A program made the translations under genes and the position numbers. Shown one piece after another: positions 52,667-64,000 of a stretch of DNA of 64,000 nucleotides. The number at the start of each line of letters is the position of its first letter. Within the stretch, counting starts at the first letter, position 1. The notes below the pieces were generated by a model. That model worked only from the letters and a program-made list of their open reading frames with translations. It was not told where the DNA came from and ran no database searches. This DNA is from Acanthaster planci (lineage: Eukaryota; Echinodermata; Asteroidea; Valvatida; Acanthasteridae), in assembly GCF_001949145.1 (NCBI RefSeq), contig NW_019091372.1:1237631-1301630 (forward strand). Direction: 5' to 3'.

Positions 52667-55133
52667 TATGGTAGGCCTTCTGACCGTCTTTAGACCCTGA
52701 CCCAAGTACCGTACACTGTATCTCTACACTCCTCTTTCAAACCCAGGGCAGAATTCCACCTCTTTCCGGTTCACAGATTTGATCAAATACCTCCGGGGGG
52801 GGGACAGAGTTCATCAAATCACTCAGATTGCGTGGTTCACAAGCATGCTAGTAATTAATCAAAATAAACGAAGAACCTTTTAGTTAATTTTTAAAACAAA
52901 CAAAACAAACAGCATTTGTCAATAGGCTGTGCACTTTGGAATTTTTTCTAAATGTTGCCTCACGAGTTTACAGTGCAAACAAATAAATTTCATTCATCAA
53001 CATTTTGTTGGAATAAATATCATCAACTATTTAACACTCTGATATTTGGGGGCAACATTTTTAAGCAAAAGGAGCAGATCATACTTGAATGACCTTAGTA
53101 AAATAACTTAAATAAGTCTAGATTCATAAGAGACTGAAGAAATTGAAGTTGTACAAGCTCGCAAACAGGGATGTAGATTGCAAATGCTACGACGTAATTA
53201 TGAACAACCTTTGAAGAAATTGTACCATGGGTCTAGAAAGAAATTTAAATTGATGATGGGATTATTACTGGAAATACCCTCTCGAAATTTTAGAGTGTAG
53301 GCCTACTTTTGTCTGGGCAGACAGAGGCCATTCGTTCATAGAAAAATAAGCATAACTTCCGTGGTGTATACACGTACATGTACATGTGCATATAAATGTA
53401 CTGTATACATATGTACATGTACATACATGTATGTACAAACTGCTAAGTAGTTTCCATTACCCACAACAAAATGGGCAAGTCATACCTACATTATGCAGTA
53501 CATGTAGCTCTGTACTTTACATGGCCACGAGCAAACAGGAAAACAATATTGCCACAGGGAAGTACTAGGAAAGTAACTCCTTCCCCGAGTCTGATGGTCC
53601 GGTTCTTTGAAGAATCACCACCAAGCTGTTTTTCGTACGTGAGCTCACTTCCACTATGTCATCGTGTCTGTTGCACCACGTAAAGATAGGCCAGTACACG
53701 CATACATGTACGTACATGTACACAGCAGCACAGTACAGTAGGCAACCGTCGCAGGAAATAATATTGTGACTAATAGGTCATAATGCAGTACACAATTGCC
53801 AAGCAAAGCAACTCAACAAGGCCAGAGGAAAAGGCGATCGGCATTCAGTCAGAATATTTCCTGTAATTTAGAACGTATGGGGATCATCCATCATGTCCAT
53901 ATACATGTATCAGGCTTAATCCATTCATCCGTATGGGCAGATGGTATGATCCAAGAAAGTATCAACTGCTCTTTGGGTAGAGACCCTTGGGTCCATTGGT
54001 CGGCAAGTTTTGGGCATGTACAGGTGCATATCAGTATAGCTCTTATACAGTTAATGGAAGACCAAGCTCGGCATCAAGTCCATCCTGAGACCACCAGGCA
54101 CCATCCAGTCACAAATCAAGATCACAAGCTCATCAAATAAAAGCATTACTTTGTCACTGTTGACCCAGCGATCCGCAACTGGTCTCAAAAGAAGGACTTC
54201 TGACCGACGGTAAATTGCGTTGAAGGCTCATGACATGGGGAGATTTGCCACAGAGCTGATTAAAAATGTTCAATCAGAAAACAAAAGTTTGCCCGTTCCT
54301 GACATTTTATTGGGCCAATATCACTGACTTTGTTGATGATTTGTTGATGTTGTTAATTTTCAGGTAATCTCTATATTAATTTTCAGGGATTGTGTGTTTG
54401 GGGACCCCGTCCTATCATAAAAGGGAGACCTACATGTACCAGTACATTTTAACTTTTGGATTCACCTTAGTAGATGACTATGACATCACGGTCAATGACA
54501 GAAGGGTTGATGTTATCAATGATTGAATGGTTTGATGGAATTTATGATGAGAAACTGTGAGTGTTTTAACGCATGACACATGGTGGATTCAAATTTGCAT
54601 GGCTGGTTTATCAGTAAGAAAGTCACATGTTCTCAGAATTTACACTAAAAATTTCCACAAAATAGGGTCGGCGCAATAAGGAGAGCGTTGCCTTTGTTTT
54701 TGGGGGTTTTTTTAAGGGGCTGACCAGCTTTGCAAAATTAAAATGTGGGTCCAGAAATGCATGTACACAATCCCAATATTTCATTACTTTCAATAATTCC
54801 AGTGCTTTATGGCATTTCCTACTTTCCAGCATTTTTATTTTCTGGCAGTTTTCTAGTCTCTTGCTGTAACATTGGCTTTCCCTGAGTTACTGGCGATATT
54901 TTTTGGGTATTCCCAATAAAAAAACACGTTCAAAATACTTCAGCCATTTTTAATACTTCACCAACGTGACAAAAAACTTGCATGACGCTAGACTGTGCAT
55001 ACATCACTCGATTGTGCAATGATGATGTAATTTTTGAGCTGTTTTATGAATGTAGATCACGATTATTTGCAGATGACATTGATCGCTTTATCGGCCAAAA
55101 ACTTCAATACAAATTGCTCTGATTGATCAACTT

Positions 55134-55562
55134 TGTGACGATCGTCAACCTAGTCAACCGTTGTCAGGTTGTTAGGTCAAAGGGGAGACAAGGTGACCAG
55201 AGAAAGAGCAAAAAATTACAGTGAAAATGGTCATTTACTAGAGACATACTGTTTTTCTGACAATTTTCTTATAACTGGTTCTCTCTGCACTGTGCTTTTA
55301 AAAATGGTTTAAGGCAACCAATGACACGGCCAACCTCGGCAGGCTGGTCGCGAATAATTATCTAGACTAGTCAGCTAGTCCAACCATCATCGACTACCGG
55401 TACGTGTAATGAACATTCGATCAGAGATAGTCAAACTACATGTATGGTTAACTATGCCCTTCCTGCAGCCACCGTTTCTCCCCTTCGGCATTCGGCCTAA
55501 CATAATTAATAGGGTTACAACCTGACAACGGTTGACTAGGGTTGTTCCCACTTCATCGTCAC
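55134..55562. repeat. Outer inverted-repeat pair near the foldback
   Basis: CTAGTCAACCGTTGTCAGGTTGT at about 55149-55171 is matched in reverse by ACAACCTGACAACGGTTGACTAG at about 55517-55539, each with a nearby GTGACGAT / ATCGTCAC. The enclosed segment is rich in CTAGTC-type words. Confidence 0.6.
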
Positions 55563-55603
55563 TGCACATGCATGCCCTAAGTACACTACACATGCATGTC
55601 ATG

Positions 55604-56206
55604 AATTAGCCCCACTAGTGTGGCACGGACGATCACTCCCCATCCATCCTTAGCCACACATCCGCATGCGCAATTTCGTGTCGGCGTACTGAACATTTTC
55701 GGCGCACCCACTGATCATTGTGGGCGCAATTGCTTTTGCACACGAACATGATTCTTGACTTTTCCACTTTCTAAAAACTATTTATTGAATAATTTCACTC
55801 ACGTTATTCATGTATTTTCCAGTCTTTTTGCTTTTATCCATTCAATCTAACGAGCTCACTTTCACAGTCACCATCTTTAAAATAAGGTTGTTGAACATTA
55901 CGTCACTTGACCCCTCATCGTCTCGATGGTGACTGTGAAAGTGAGCTCGTTAGATTGAATGGATAAAAGCAAAAAGACTGGAAAATGCCTCAATAACGTG
56001 AGTGAAATCATTCAATGAATGGTTTTTAGAAAGCGGAAAGGTCAAGAATCATATTCGTGTGCAAAAGAAATTGCGCCCACGATAAGTGGGTGCGCCGAAA
56101 TGTTCAGTACGCCGACACGAAATTGCGCATGCGGATGTGTGGCTAAGGATGGATCGGGAGTGAGAGTCCGTGCCACACTAGTGGGGCTAAGATCGGGAGA
56201 GTCTGT
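55604..56206. mobile_element. Large foldback palindrome, arms of about 275 bp
   Basis: The left arm (about 55604-55875) and right arm (about 55925-56195) are reverse complements with only a few percent mismatches, separated by a 49-bp spacer. The arms run from GATGGTGACTGTGAAAGTGAG at the centre out to CACACTAGTGGGGCTA. On the right the terminal TGTGCCACACTAGTGGGGCTA occurs twice. No reading frame of note, so it is a foldback transposon or MITE; a transcript would form a very long hairpin. Confidence 0.9.
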
Positions 56207-57951
56207 GCCACACTAGTGGGGCTAGTCATAAATCAACCACTACTTTAACTAGTGGTCCTTGATCGAACTTGCCTCAAGTTGAACAAGCGACATTTTTTGC
56301 AGAGACTACACATGAGCTAGGGACGATGGTCCCCGATCTTTCAGGTCCATTCAAAATGTTCAACAAGATTATCAAGAGACTAGACACGGCGCGCGGTCAT
56401 GGCGGTAGGCATGGATTGGTTGGACCTATCACTCATGTCACTAGTTTTGTCCCACATATCCGCCCAACTCTCTAACTTTATCGACACAATAATAATTTAA
56501 CATTAACAGAATAACACCTCATTATGAATTAAACTCACCCAGACAGATTAAGTCTTACATCTAGACAAATAAACGGTGGCTTCTTGGTGAAATCAGTCGT
56601 TGCAACTGCGTCTGCTGTATCTGTGGGAACACTCTCACTTTAGAGAAAGTCTTGTAACTGGCAACACTCCGTATCACACCGTGTCACAGTTGGTTGGTAA
56701 CCAGACCTTTTTCCTCACCTTTGACCTTATCATACATTCATACTCGCCCCGCCCAATAATTGATTAATTGCTCCTTCCTATAATCATGAATAACTTAATG
56801 TAAATTTGCTTGTAGCGCCTATATGTCTAAATTTAAATAATTTATTCCCTGATCAGCTATTCACACTAGAGATGGAGCCAAAAATCCTCAGTTCAGTCAC
56901 ACAAAAGCTCTGAAAAAGAAAGTTGAAACGGCATTTGCAGGTCTGTAGAAAATGGATACAACTTGAATATTCGTATTTCAATATTCTCATGGTAAAGCCT
57001 GAGAGCCCCTTCATCGGCTGGCTACATTTTGTCGAACCACCAGCAAAATCTATTACTGTCCTTTATCTTGTTTGGTGTCATACCTTTGGTCTCACTTTTC
57101 CTTACAGGGTTGTTTTACCCAAATTTCATTTGAAAATAAATTTGTGAATGTTCCATTTATGTAAAGGGATAATTTTCATTGTTCGAGCTAGCCAAGCTGT
57201 CAGAATGCAGTCGACTCCTACACAGTAAGGTTTTACAGGATTGAAGGGCTATACGAGGGTTTCAAAATGCTTTAAGTAACTAGGTCAAAGGTGAAACCAA
57301 CTACCTTTATTCATGGCGGGGCAAATAAAAAAATAATGCCCTCATCTGCATAATTATTTTCAATGAAATAAATTATGAGACAATTCTCCACCCATCTTTA
57401 TAAACACAGCTGAAGGCAAATCCAAAACATTTGGGGGGAGGGTGGATCTTAGGGTAGACGAAAAAGTTGACATTTTTTATGTAATCTTACTCTTTCTGAA
57501 ATGCGAGGATAAATTTCTGGGAGGAAATTACACTTCAATACACAATGTGCTAATACCATGCCCTCTCAATTTAAAAACAAAAACCTTTTTGGGGGGTGGT
57601 CCCGTTTGCCCCTCCCACCCCCACCCATCAGAGGAAAGACAAACCCAAGTCCACGCCAAGTTTTTTCTAGCAGTCAATCAAATTTTCGACGAGATTTCAC
57701 AGTTTCCTACATTTTTACACGTTTATTTGATTCACCTTTCTTTACTGAATACACCAAACATAGAGTATTACTATTTAAGCGTAATGACAGAAGTTACTGG
57801 AAACTGGTCAGCACATGTACACAATGTTACAATCGTAAAGCATTTCCGTCCATATTTATAGTACCAGGGTTTTTTGTACGTTTATTAGTCAATGAAAAGT
57901 GGATCCATTAAATTAAGTCACAGACTTGTACTTTATTTTACTACCCAACTT

Positions 57952-58119
57952 AACAGCTAGGGAAAAACATTCTTGAAACAACAGCTAGGAAAAAACATTC
58001 TTGAAATAACAGCTAGGAAAAAACATTCTTGAAATAACAGCTAGGAAAAAACATTCTTGAAATAACAGCTAGGAAAAAACATTCTTGAAATAACAGCTAG
58101 GAAAAAACATTCTTGAAAC
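57952..58119. repeat. 28-bp tandem repeat, six copies
   Basis: The unit AACAGCTAGGAAAAAACATT plus CTTGAAAT starts at 57952, 57980, 58008, 58036, 58064 and 58092. The first copy has one substitution in the A run, and the second base pair of the junction varies. Highly homogeneous, so recently expanded. Confidence 0.95.
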
Positions 58120-58699
58120 TGTTTACCATCCATTGTTTCCAAATTAATTCAGTGGGCACTTATTTCTGAATAGTGTAAGACTCAAGTGCCATTATCTAAA
58201 TTCTTTTCAAAACCTACTTCCACTGTTTTTTCTTTAAAGGCCAGAGGACAATTTCAGAACAGTACTTTGAAACTAGACACTTAAAAATTTTGAAATTCCA
58301 GCTCAGAATTCATGCACCTGAAAAAAAATTGTCATGAAATGTGACACAGGCTGATTTTCATGAACACTTCAACTTCCACAAAGTCACAGGGCCTACTTTG
58401 TATCATTCTGATGAATTTGGATATGGGAATGCTAGGCCAACTAGGAGCCTTCTTAAAATTTTGTGGCTTCTTGTTCCAAGGCAACCAAAAAAGGCCAACA
58501 GAATGTTCGCTTTCTGAGGGGGTAAAACTTAAAAGAGGGCCACTTTAAATGCAAGTTACATCGAACCTTGCAACTTTACTGTCACCTCCCTATGCGCTGC
58601 AATACTGTATTTCAACCCGTAACAGCTCTCATTCCTCCGACCAGGTGAAAGATTAAAGACTGTTACAGTAACGAAAAGAAACCTACTGGGTCATCAACC

Positions 58700-61600
58700 T
58701 TAAAGCCAAAAAAATATACTTCAGCTACTGTAAAAATAAAACAGCAAACATTTTACAGGGAATTAAAATGAATAAACAAAATATAAAATAACACTTTTTA
58801 CAGTATATAAAAAGCATCACCGAGAGCAACACAGGACCCTGTATTATGTTGACAAAGACAAAAACTGTGAACAATCTCGACTTTCGGTTATTTCATGCAA
58901 CATTTCTGGGTATATTTCAAAGAGGAAAGAAACTTCAGTTTGCTTCTTGATGAGTCTCCATTTTACTTCTTTCATGTAGTACATGTTGGTACACAACTGC
59001 TTTTCCAACCAAACTGACCAATCAAAGTGTAATGTCTTTCCCATGATACATCTCTTCTGATTGGTCAGTGTTGCTGAGCATCACTCCTTATTACCACGCC
59101 TATAAAAGGATTACAAAAAGTTCATATCCCTTAAGAAGAAGCCTACTGTGAATACAGACAGGGTGAAGTTCAGATGGAATGAAAAGACATGATCCGTGAT
59201 AGTACAGATATTGGATTAGTAAGGTCCTCACTAGCACGTAACTGAGGGCCTTCGATACATGAAACACAAGGTTGTCAGTAGGCGTTACTAAAGACCCATT
59301 TCTTAGTTATAGTACAAAGCACCATTAACACCACAACACCAGGGACCTCGTATAAGGAATAAAGAGTTCTCTGTCTAAAGTACCTTCACACAAAAATTGA
59401 CTGGGTAGTACTGGGCCCACGAATGATCAACGTACACGTATGTTATGCATGCCACTTGAGGTAAAGCAGTCTTTGATCTGTTTGAACTCTGCCATGTTAA
59501 GCCATGTTTGATTTACAATGCACCTGGCTGCAGCCAGCAAAAACATGCATGTCTATGGCCAATAGCCATAGCCACAAGCCCTTGGCTTCCATAGGCATTT
59601 CAAGCATTTGCCATGTAACAACACTACAGCCACCTGACTCAAGAACTGTGGTGCATAGCTAAACTTGAAGGGTGCCTGTCTATCACGGCAGCCATGTCTG
59701 AAGAACTGCGACCATGTGCAAACTGAAGGCAAGGTGGATTCAGTCTTAAAAGAGTACACATCAACATAATGTTAACATAAGGACATAGACCTCTATCACT
59801 GGGCAGCCATCTTGCTTTTCTACCATTCAAACCAACGCAACCAAGATGAGGCTGGAAGGGAAAATAGTCTGTTCCCTTTTCATCAATATGTAAAGTTGTA
59901 TCACTACTGCCAATAGGTCTATAGGGGACAAGACAAACATGGCAGCCTCATGATATAGGTGTATACTCGCATGCAGAGTGTGCATACAATGATATTATCT
60001 CCTGGGCTTGGTCCCTGACCATCAGTGGGTTAGCCAATAAGATTCTTTTGCTTTATACAGCACGTGGGCATAAGCAGTTCCAAACTGGACGCATTTCCAG
60101 GTTTTCTGTAGCACCCGTCAGGGCGACCTGAAGCGAACGGTATCTCAAGATGTGATCCAGTACCAGACTTGACGTGGATTGTAAGCTCCAAAGTACAAAC
60201 CGATGCCTCATATTGAAATACTCCCATCAACCCCAAATCGTCTCTTAAACAAAGAAGCTACTGAACACCACCGTTAAGTAGGACATTTTTTTTGGTTCTT
60301 TGTTTTTCTTTCCCCCAGGATACAGCCTCCACATGTAAAAAGTACAAAATAGAGTTTTAAATAGTTTCCTCTTGCCGTTGGATTCATTCTGCAAAACGGA
60401 GGACACCACCACACACAACACACACACACACGATACAATCGTTCTAGTATATACATACAAAATCCTTTTTAAGAATTCATGCAATTATTTCTAAACGCCG
60501 TTAAAAAAAATTCAAGACTAGCAACTACTATTTGGGTAATGTGTGATTAAATACAAAATCTCTAATATGGGTACAAGAGAAGAGTACGTACTAAGTACTA
60601 TCATTTTCAGACATTTGCGCATCTTTTTTTTAAATTCAATTTAAATTTGCCTTCAATTTAATTACATAAAGCATTCACTCTGTTCAAATTTGCATGCTAG
60701 AAACAGATAAATGTCAACGAAGTTGCAAAACTCAAAGAATTAGAAAAATAATGCACGAAAACCCTCTGTTCACTGATTCTCTTTGATTGTTTAACAACCG
60801 TTATCCCCCTCTCTGGGAAATGGATCGTCCCAGTACATGAAAGGGGAGACTAGACTCTTCCACATCAACACTTGAAGAGGGATGACCAACTTCTCCCATC
60901 CTCTAAACGGCATGTTGCTAAAATGTGGTGACACTTAAAAAGAAAATCATAAGCTTCAAGATTTACTGAAAGAAAGAAAAAATGCCTCTTAAAAACACAA
61001 TTATTCCAATCACTCAACCAATGAATATTCAAAGCCTCAAAAGCTAATCAATATGTATGCTTCAAAACATTATGCAGATTCAAAAAGCAGATTCCACTCT
61101 GATTATGCGACCATAACCATAATCAGTTTACTCACACCTATGTGTATCTAGGAAATATTAATCACCGACTCGTACTTCAAAAATTTGGAATTGTTACTTG
61201 GTACGCAGACACAGGAATGATTAAATGTAGTACACAAATCTGCCCTAAACATCTCGGAAGAGCGTCCTAGGCTATCTGCAAATTCACAAGCTCACTTTCC
61301 TATTTATTACAACATCAGAAGGCCTTTGTTCCATATACAGTCTCATTCCCCCCCCCACCGCCGACACTGCAAATTTTAATAGAATTCGCGTAATTCCAAC
61401 TTTCAGTTTAATCGACTTCCATTGTGCAGACGACACACCACTAGCTAAAGAACAGCGGCGAACTACCGTACTCAAGGAAAGCTGTCTAAAAATCCCATGT
61501 ACATCGACCCACTATTTAGTGGGAATTCCACCGGCCACTTTGAGGAAACTTTGAAAGACAAAACCCGCGACTGGCACACATCTACGCTCCACTTTGGACA

Positions 61601-63265
61601 CCTGTCATAATATATACCTTAGCACATTTTTTACAATGGCACATTGTGCAGAACACATCACCTGAGCCCTTTAAAAAAAAAAGGAACACTGTCATGCATG
61701 TTTTGTAAAACGGACACTGCTATTGGTCAACCCACAGAGAACTTCTTGTCAAATGACCAATCATCCTGCTCTATAAAAAAAACCTTTCAATAGCCTACTA
61801 TTAGGCCAGTTTGGCCTAGATGGAGCAGGGCACACCCAGCTTTGAATGAGGAAAACATAATCTCTCTTTTCAGATTCCTCGGCTGTCCCAACAATGCCCC
61901 CTGCATGACAGTATTCCCTTGGCAACAAATCTTCAGTCGAGACGAAGTCCATTTTTTTGATCTCTTCTTCAGACACAATAGAGGTAGAAAGGAGAAAAGA
62001 CTTCTTTTCAGCTGTTTTTTTTTTTTCTTTGGGGAGGCAAACGGACAGATGTGCTCTGTTGGTGGTTGTGAACACGCAAAATGTTTCAGCAAGTCCTGAC
62101 ATCATCGTTACCATGGTAATGAGCCCTCCCTCAGGACAGGAAACAGCAACCGCTACAACATTAGACAATAACCTCAATATCAAAGAACTCTGCTCTATCA
62201 CAAGACTTCATGTTCTCGGGCCACTAGTTACTGATTTTATCCATGCCACGGGGCCATTTACATCTGGCATCCCTTCCCCACCCCAAGAAAATGGCTGAAT
62301 CAGGCCACAAGCCTTTACAATAATTTTGCTTTTTTTTTTACAGAAACCAGGCTCATATTCAACAGCTTACCTTCTCAATGTACCACAAAACATGCATTAA
62401 GTCAGTACAGAATAGAAAAAATGAACTTAGTCAGTTCTTAAAATGCACAAATATGTCATCTTTGCTTACACATACAACAGCATCTTTGCACCATTTGTCG
62501 CAATTTCCATATGACACACGTAGCTACAGGAAAAGCAATTCTAACTACGGTACTAGGCTATCGGAAAAATACTACCAGTTCAGGTCATGAAATTCTAAAA
62601 GTTTACTCTCGGCAGCAAATATTTTTTCAGTTTATTACCCCTAATATAGTCTCCGAAACAATTATTTACAGAGTCTTTTTTTTACTATTTCTATATTGTG
62701 TAAATGGGGGATGAAGTAATTTACAAAACTAAAATGTGTACAGGTACGTCGCCTTGTTTTTTTTTTTCTCTCTCAAAATAAAACTATTTTGTTCCAATAT
62801 CCCACGACCCTGATGGTAAAAAAGCATGAAGCACGCCCTCTTGAGGTTCAGATGAGACAGGCACTCTTTTGTATAATATATCTTATTAGTCTCACCAATT
62901 ACCTGTTTATCTACACATACATTCACATTCTGAATTTTCTTTTTTTACACAAGTTATCTGGTTATTTTTTATCCATGGAATTCACAGACTGTCATGAATT
63001 GTCTCCTTGAAATTCTAATACTTTTGTGGGTCATGAAAGAAAAACGGGGGAGTCGTCTGTTCTTTGTGGAGACCGAAACACTGGCTAATTTGTTGGTGGG
63101 TTGCAAACCATCTAATAATGCGGGATTTCTTTTACCTGAAACCCACGAGCCGACAAAACATTTGTGTACGCATTATCAACCTGTTTGTGCCAAGATGCCC
63201 TGTCGTTCTACGCATGAAGCTAGCTGTTTGTTTGTTTTTTTCTAACACCTCTCGAGAGAAGTCAT
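58700..63265 (-). other. Probable 3' UTR and downstream region of tetraspanin D
   Basis: AT-rich sequence immediately downstream (on the minus strand) of the last exon at 63266. Candidate AATAAA hexamers on the minus strand are at about 62629, 61299 and 57929, so the true end is not clear. No coding sequence recognised; the open frames here lack splice sites or motifs. Confidence 0.35.
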
Positions 63266-63322
63266 CTAGTCCATGTCGCCGACGTTCCGGCAGACGCAGA
63301 TGGCGAGAAGCATACAGCACAG
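63266..63322 (-). CDS. Last coding exon of a fourth tetraspanin (D), gene cut by window edge
   Basis: A pyrimidine-rich acceptor (CTTTCTCTGCTCTAG) leads into 18 codons, LCCMLLAICVCRNVGDMD, then TAG. This is the expected layout of a tetraspanin final exon: phase 0 entry, the end of TM4 with the internal LLAIC(V)C, then a short cytoplasmic tail, the same size as the last exons of A, B and C. The preceding exon with the GC of the large loop is not seen in 63323-64000, so it must lie beyond the right end. The assignment rests on this one exon plus the neighbouring paralogues. Confidence 0.6.
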   Translation of the reverse strand: MCCMLLAICVCRNVGDMD

Positions 63323-64000
63323 CTAGAGCAGAGAAAGGGGAAAGCACAGAGATTGAGGTCATGACCACAAATAAATTCACAAGCATCCCATCGCAGTGTG
63401 AAATATCAAGGAACAAACAATAACATTTCTGCTCTTTGCATATTTTTCAGAACCAGTTCTAAATGGTGTAATTAGATGACCAGACCCAGAATTCATTACT
63501 GCGGTGGCGTGACGCTTCTGGACAGAAGGCACGCACACGTAACATACATGTACATGTACCTCTCCAACCAACAGGGTGCTGCGAACCATCAAATATGCAC
63601 CACCGTCAAGCTGAAGAGTGCACATGTGAACGCCGTGCCATGACCTTGTGTGACTTTGATGAAAGATTTAAACAAGCATGGCAGCGAAGACCTTTAAGAG
63701 ATCCTCCATAGAAATCAGTTATTTACGTCTTCCGGGACAGCGCACCGGTCCATGCAATCAAATGAGTAGCACATTTATAAGAGCGTAAATATCAGGGATG
63801 AGATTGACCAATGATTAAAATAGCTGAAAACAGCTGAAAAAAGGCATAAAGAAGCTGAACTGTGAAAATCTTCCATAATTTTGTGCACAGCCGGTGAGCA
63901 ATAAAAAACTGAAATCCGAAACCAAAAAAGCTGAAATGAGCTGAAAAGCCCTAGAAATATGAACTGTACAGTGCGTATTTCAGAGCACATTCCACTTCAA

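Larger units (their letters stand above)
52667..58700. other. Upstream region of tetraspanin C
   Basis: No gene found. The section nearest C should hold its promoter and any 5' UTR exons. It contains TACATGTA-rich simple sequence (53365-53440), the foldback, the outer inverted repeat and the 28-bp tandem repeat. Confidence 0.5.

Noticed and set aside
53365-53440. TACATGTA-rich palindromic stretch
   Set aside because: Simple sequence of a type scattered through the whole window; no specific element could be defined.
60420-60432. CA-dinucleotide run
   Set aside because: Ordinary short microsatellite.

Overview
The window is animal nuclear DNA with spliced genes: GT-AG introns of about 0.1-4 kb, strong polypyrimidine acceptors, many small palindromic transposable elements, and frequent TACATGTA and aggcct words. 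The repeat style and the protein sequences fit an invertebrate deuterostome, and I lean towards an echinoderm, but no single feature proves this. There is no sign of bacterial, viral or organellar DNA, and no CRISPR array.

Five protein genes can be reconstructed exon by exon. Four are tetraspanins. Tetraspanin A (+, 7393-18188, CD63-like) has seven coding exons and a choice of two last exons. Tetraspanin B (+, 37099-40222, CD151/TSPAN11-like) has seven exons and a decayed tandem copy of exon 6. Tetraspanin C (-, 52666-48445) has seven exons. Tetraspanin D (-) shows only its last coding exon at 63322-63266, and the rest lies beyond the right edge. All introns in A, B and C are phase 0 and fall at matching places, so these are paralogues from an old duplication. 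The fifth gene is prmt1 (-, 30299-24923), encoding the main type I protein arginine methyltransferase in ten exons (376 residues).

Layout: 1-7392 has no convincing gene. A and prmt1 converge across 18189-24922, which carries repeats and the likely prmt1 3' UTR. prmt1 and B diverge across 30300-37098, which holds a few orphan exon-like segments on the minus strand. B and C converge across 40223-48444, which has a tRNA-derived SINE, tandem duplications and a telomere-like palindromic element. C and D lie in the same direction, separated by about 10.6 kb that includes a large foldback palindrome (55604-56206) and a 28-bp tandem repeat.

The most interesting structures are the two alternative TM4/tail exons of A, whose sequences differ almost only at synonymous sites; the triplicated, frameshifted exon-6 region of B with a competing upstream acceptor; a GC-AG intron in A followed at once by a 35-bp self-complementary tandem array; several families of terminal-inverted-repeat elements; and the near-perfect foldback upstream of C.
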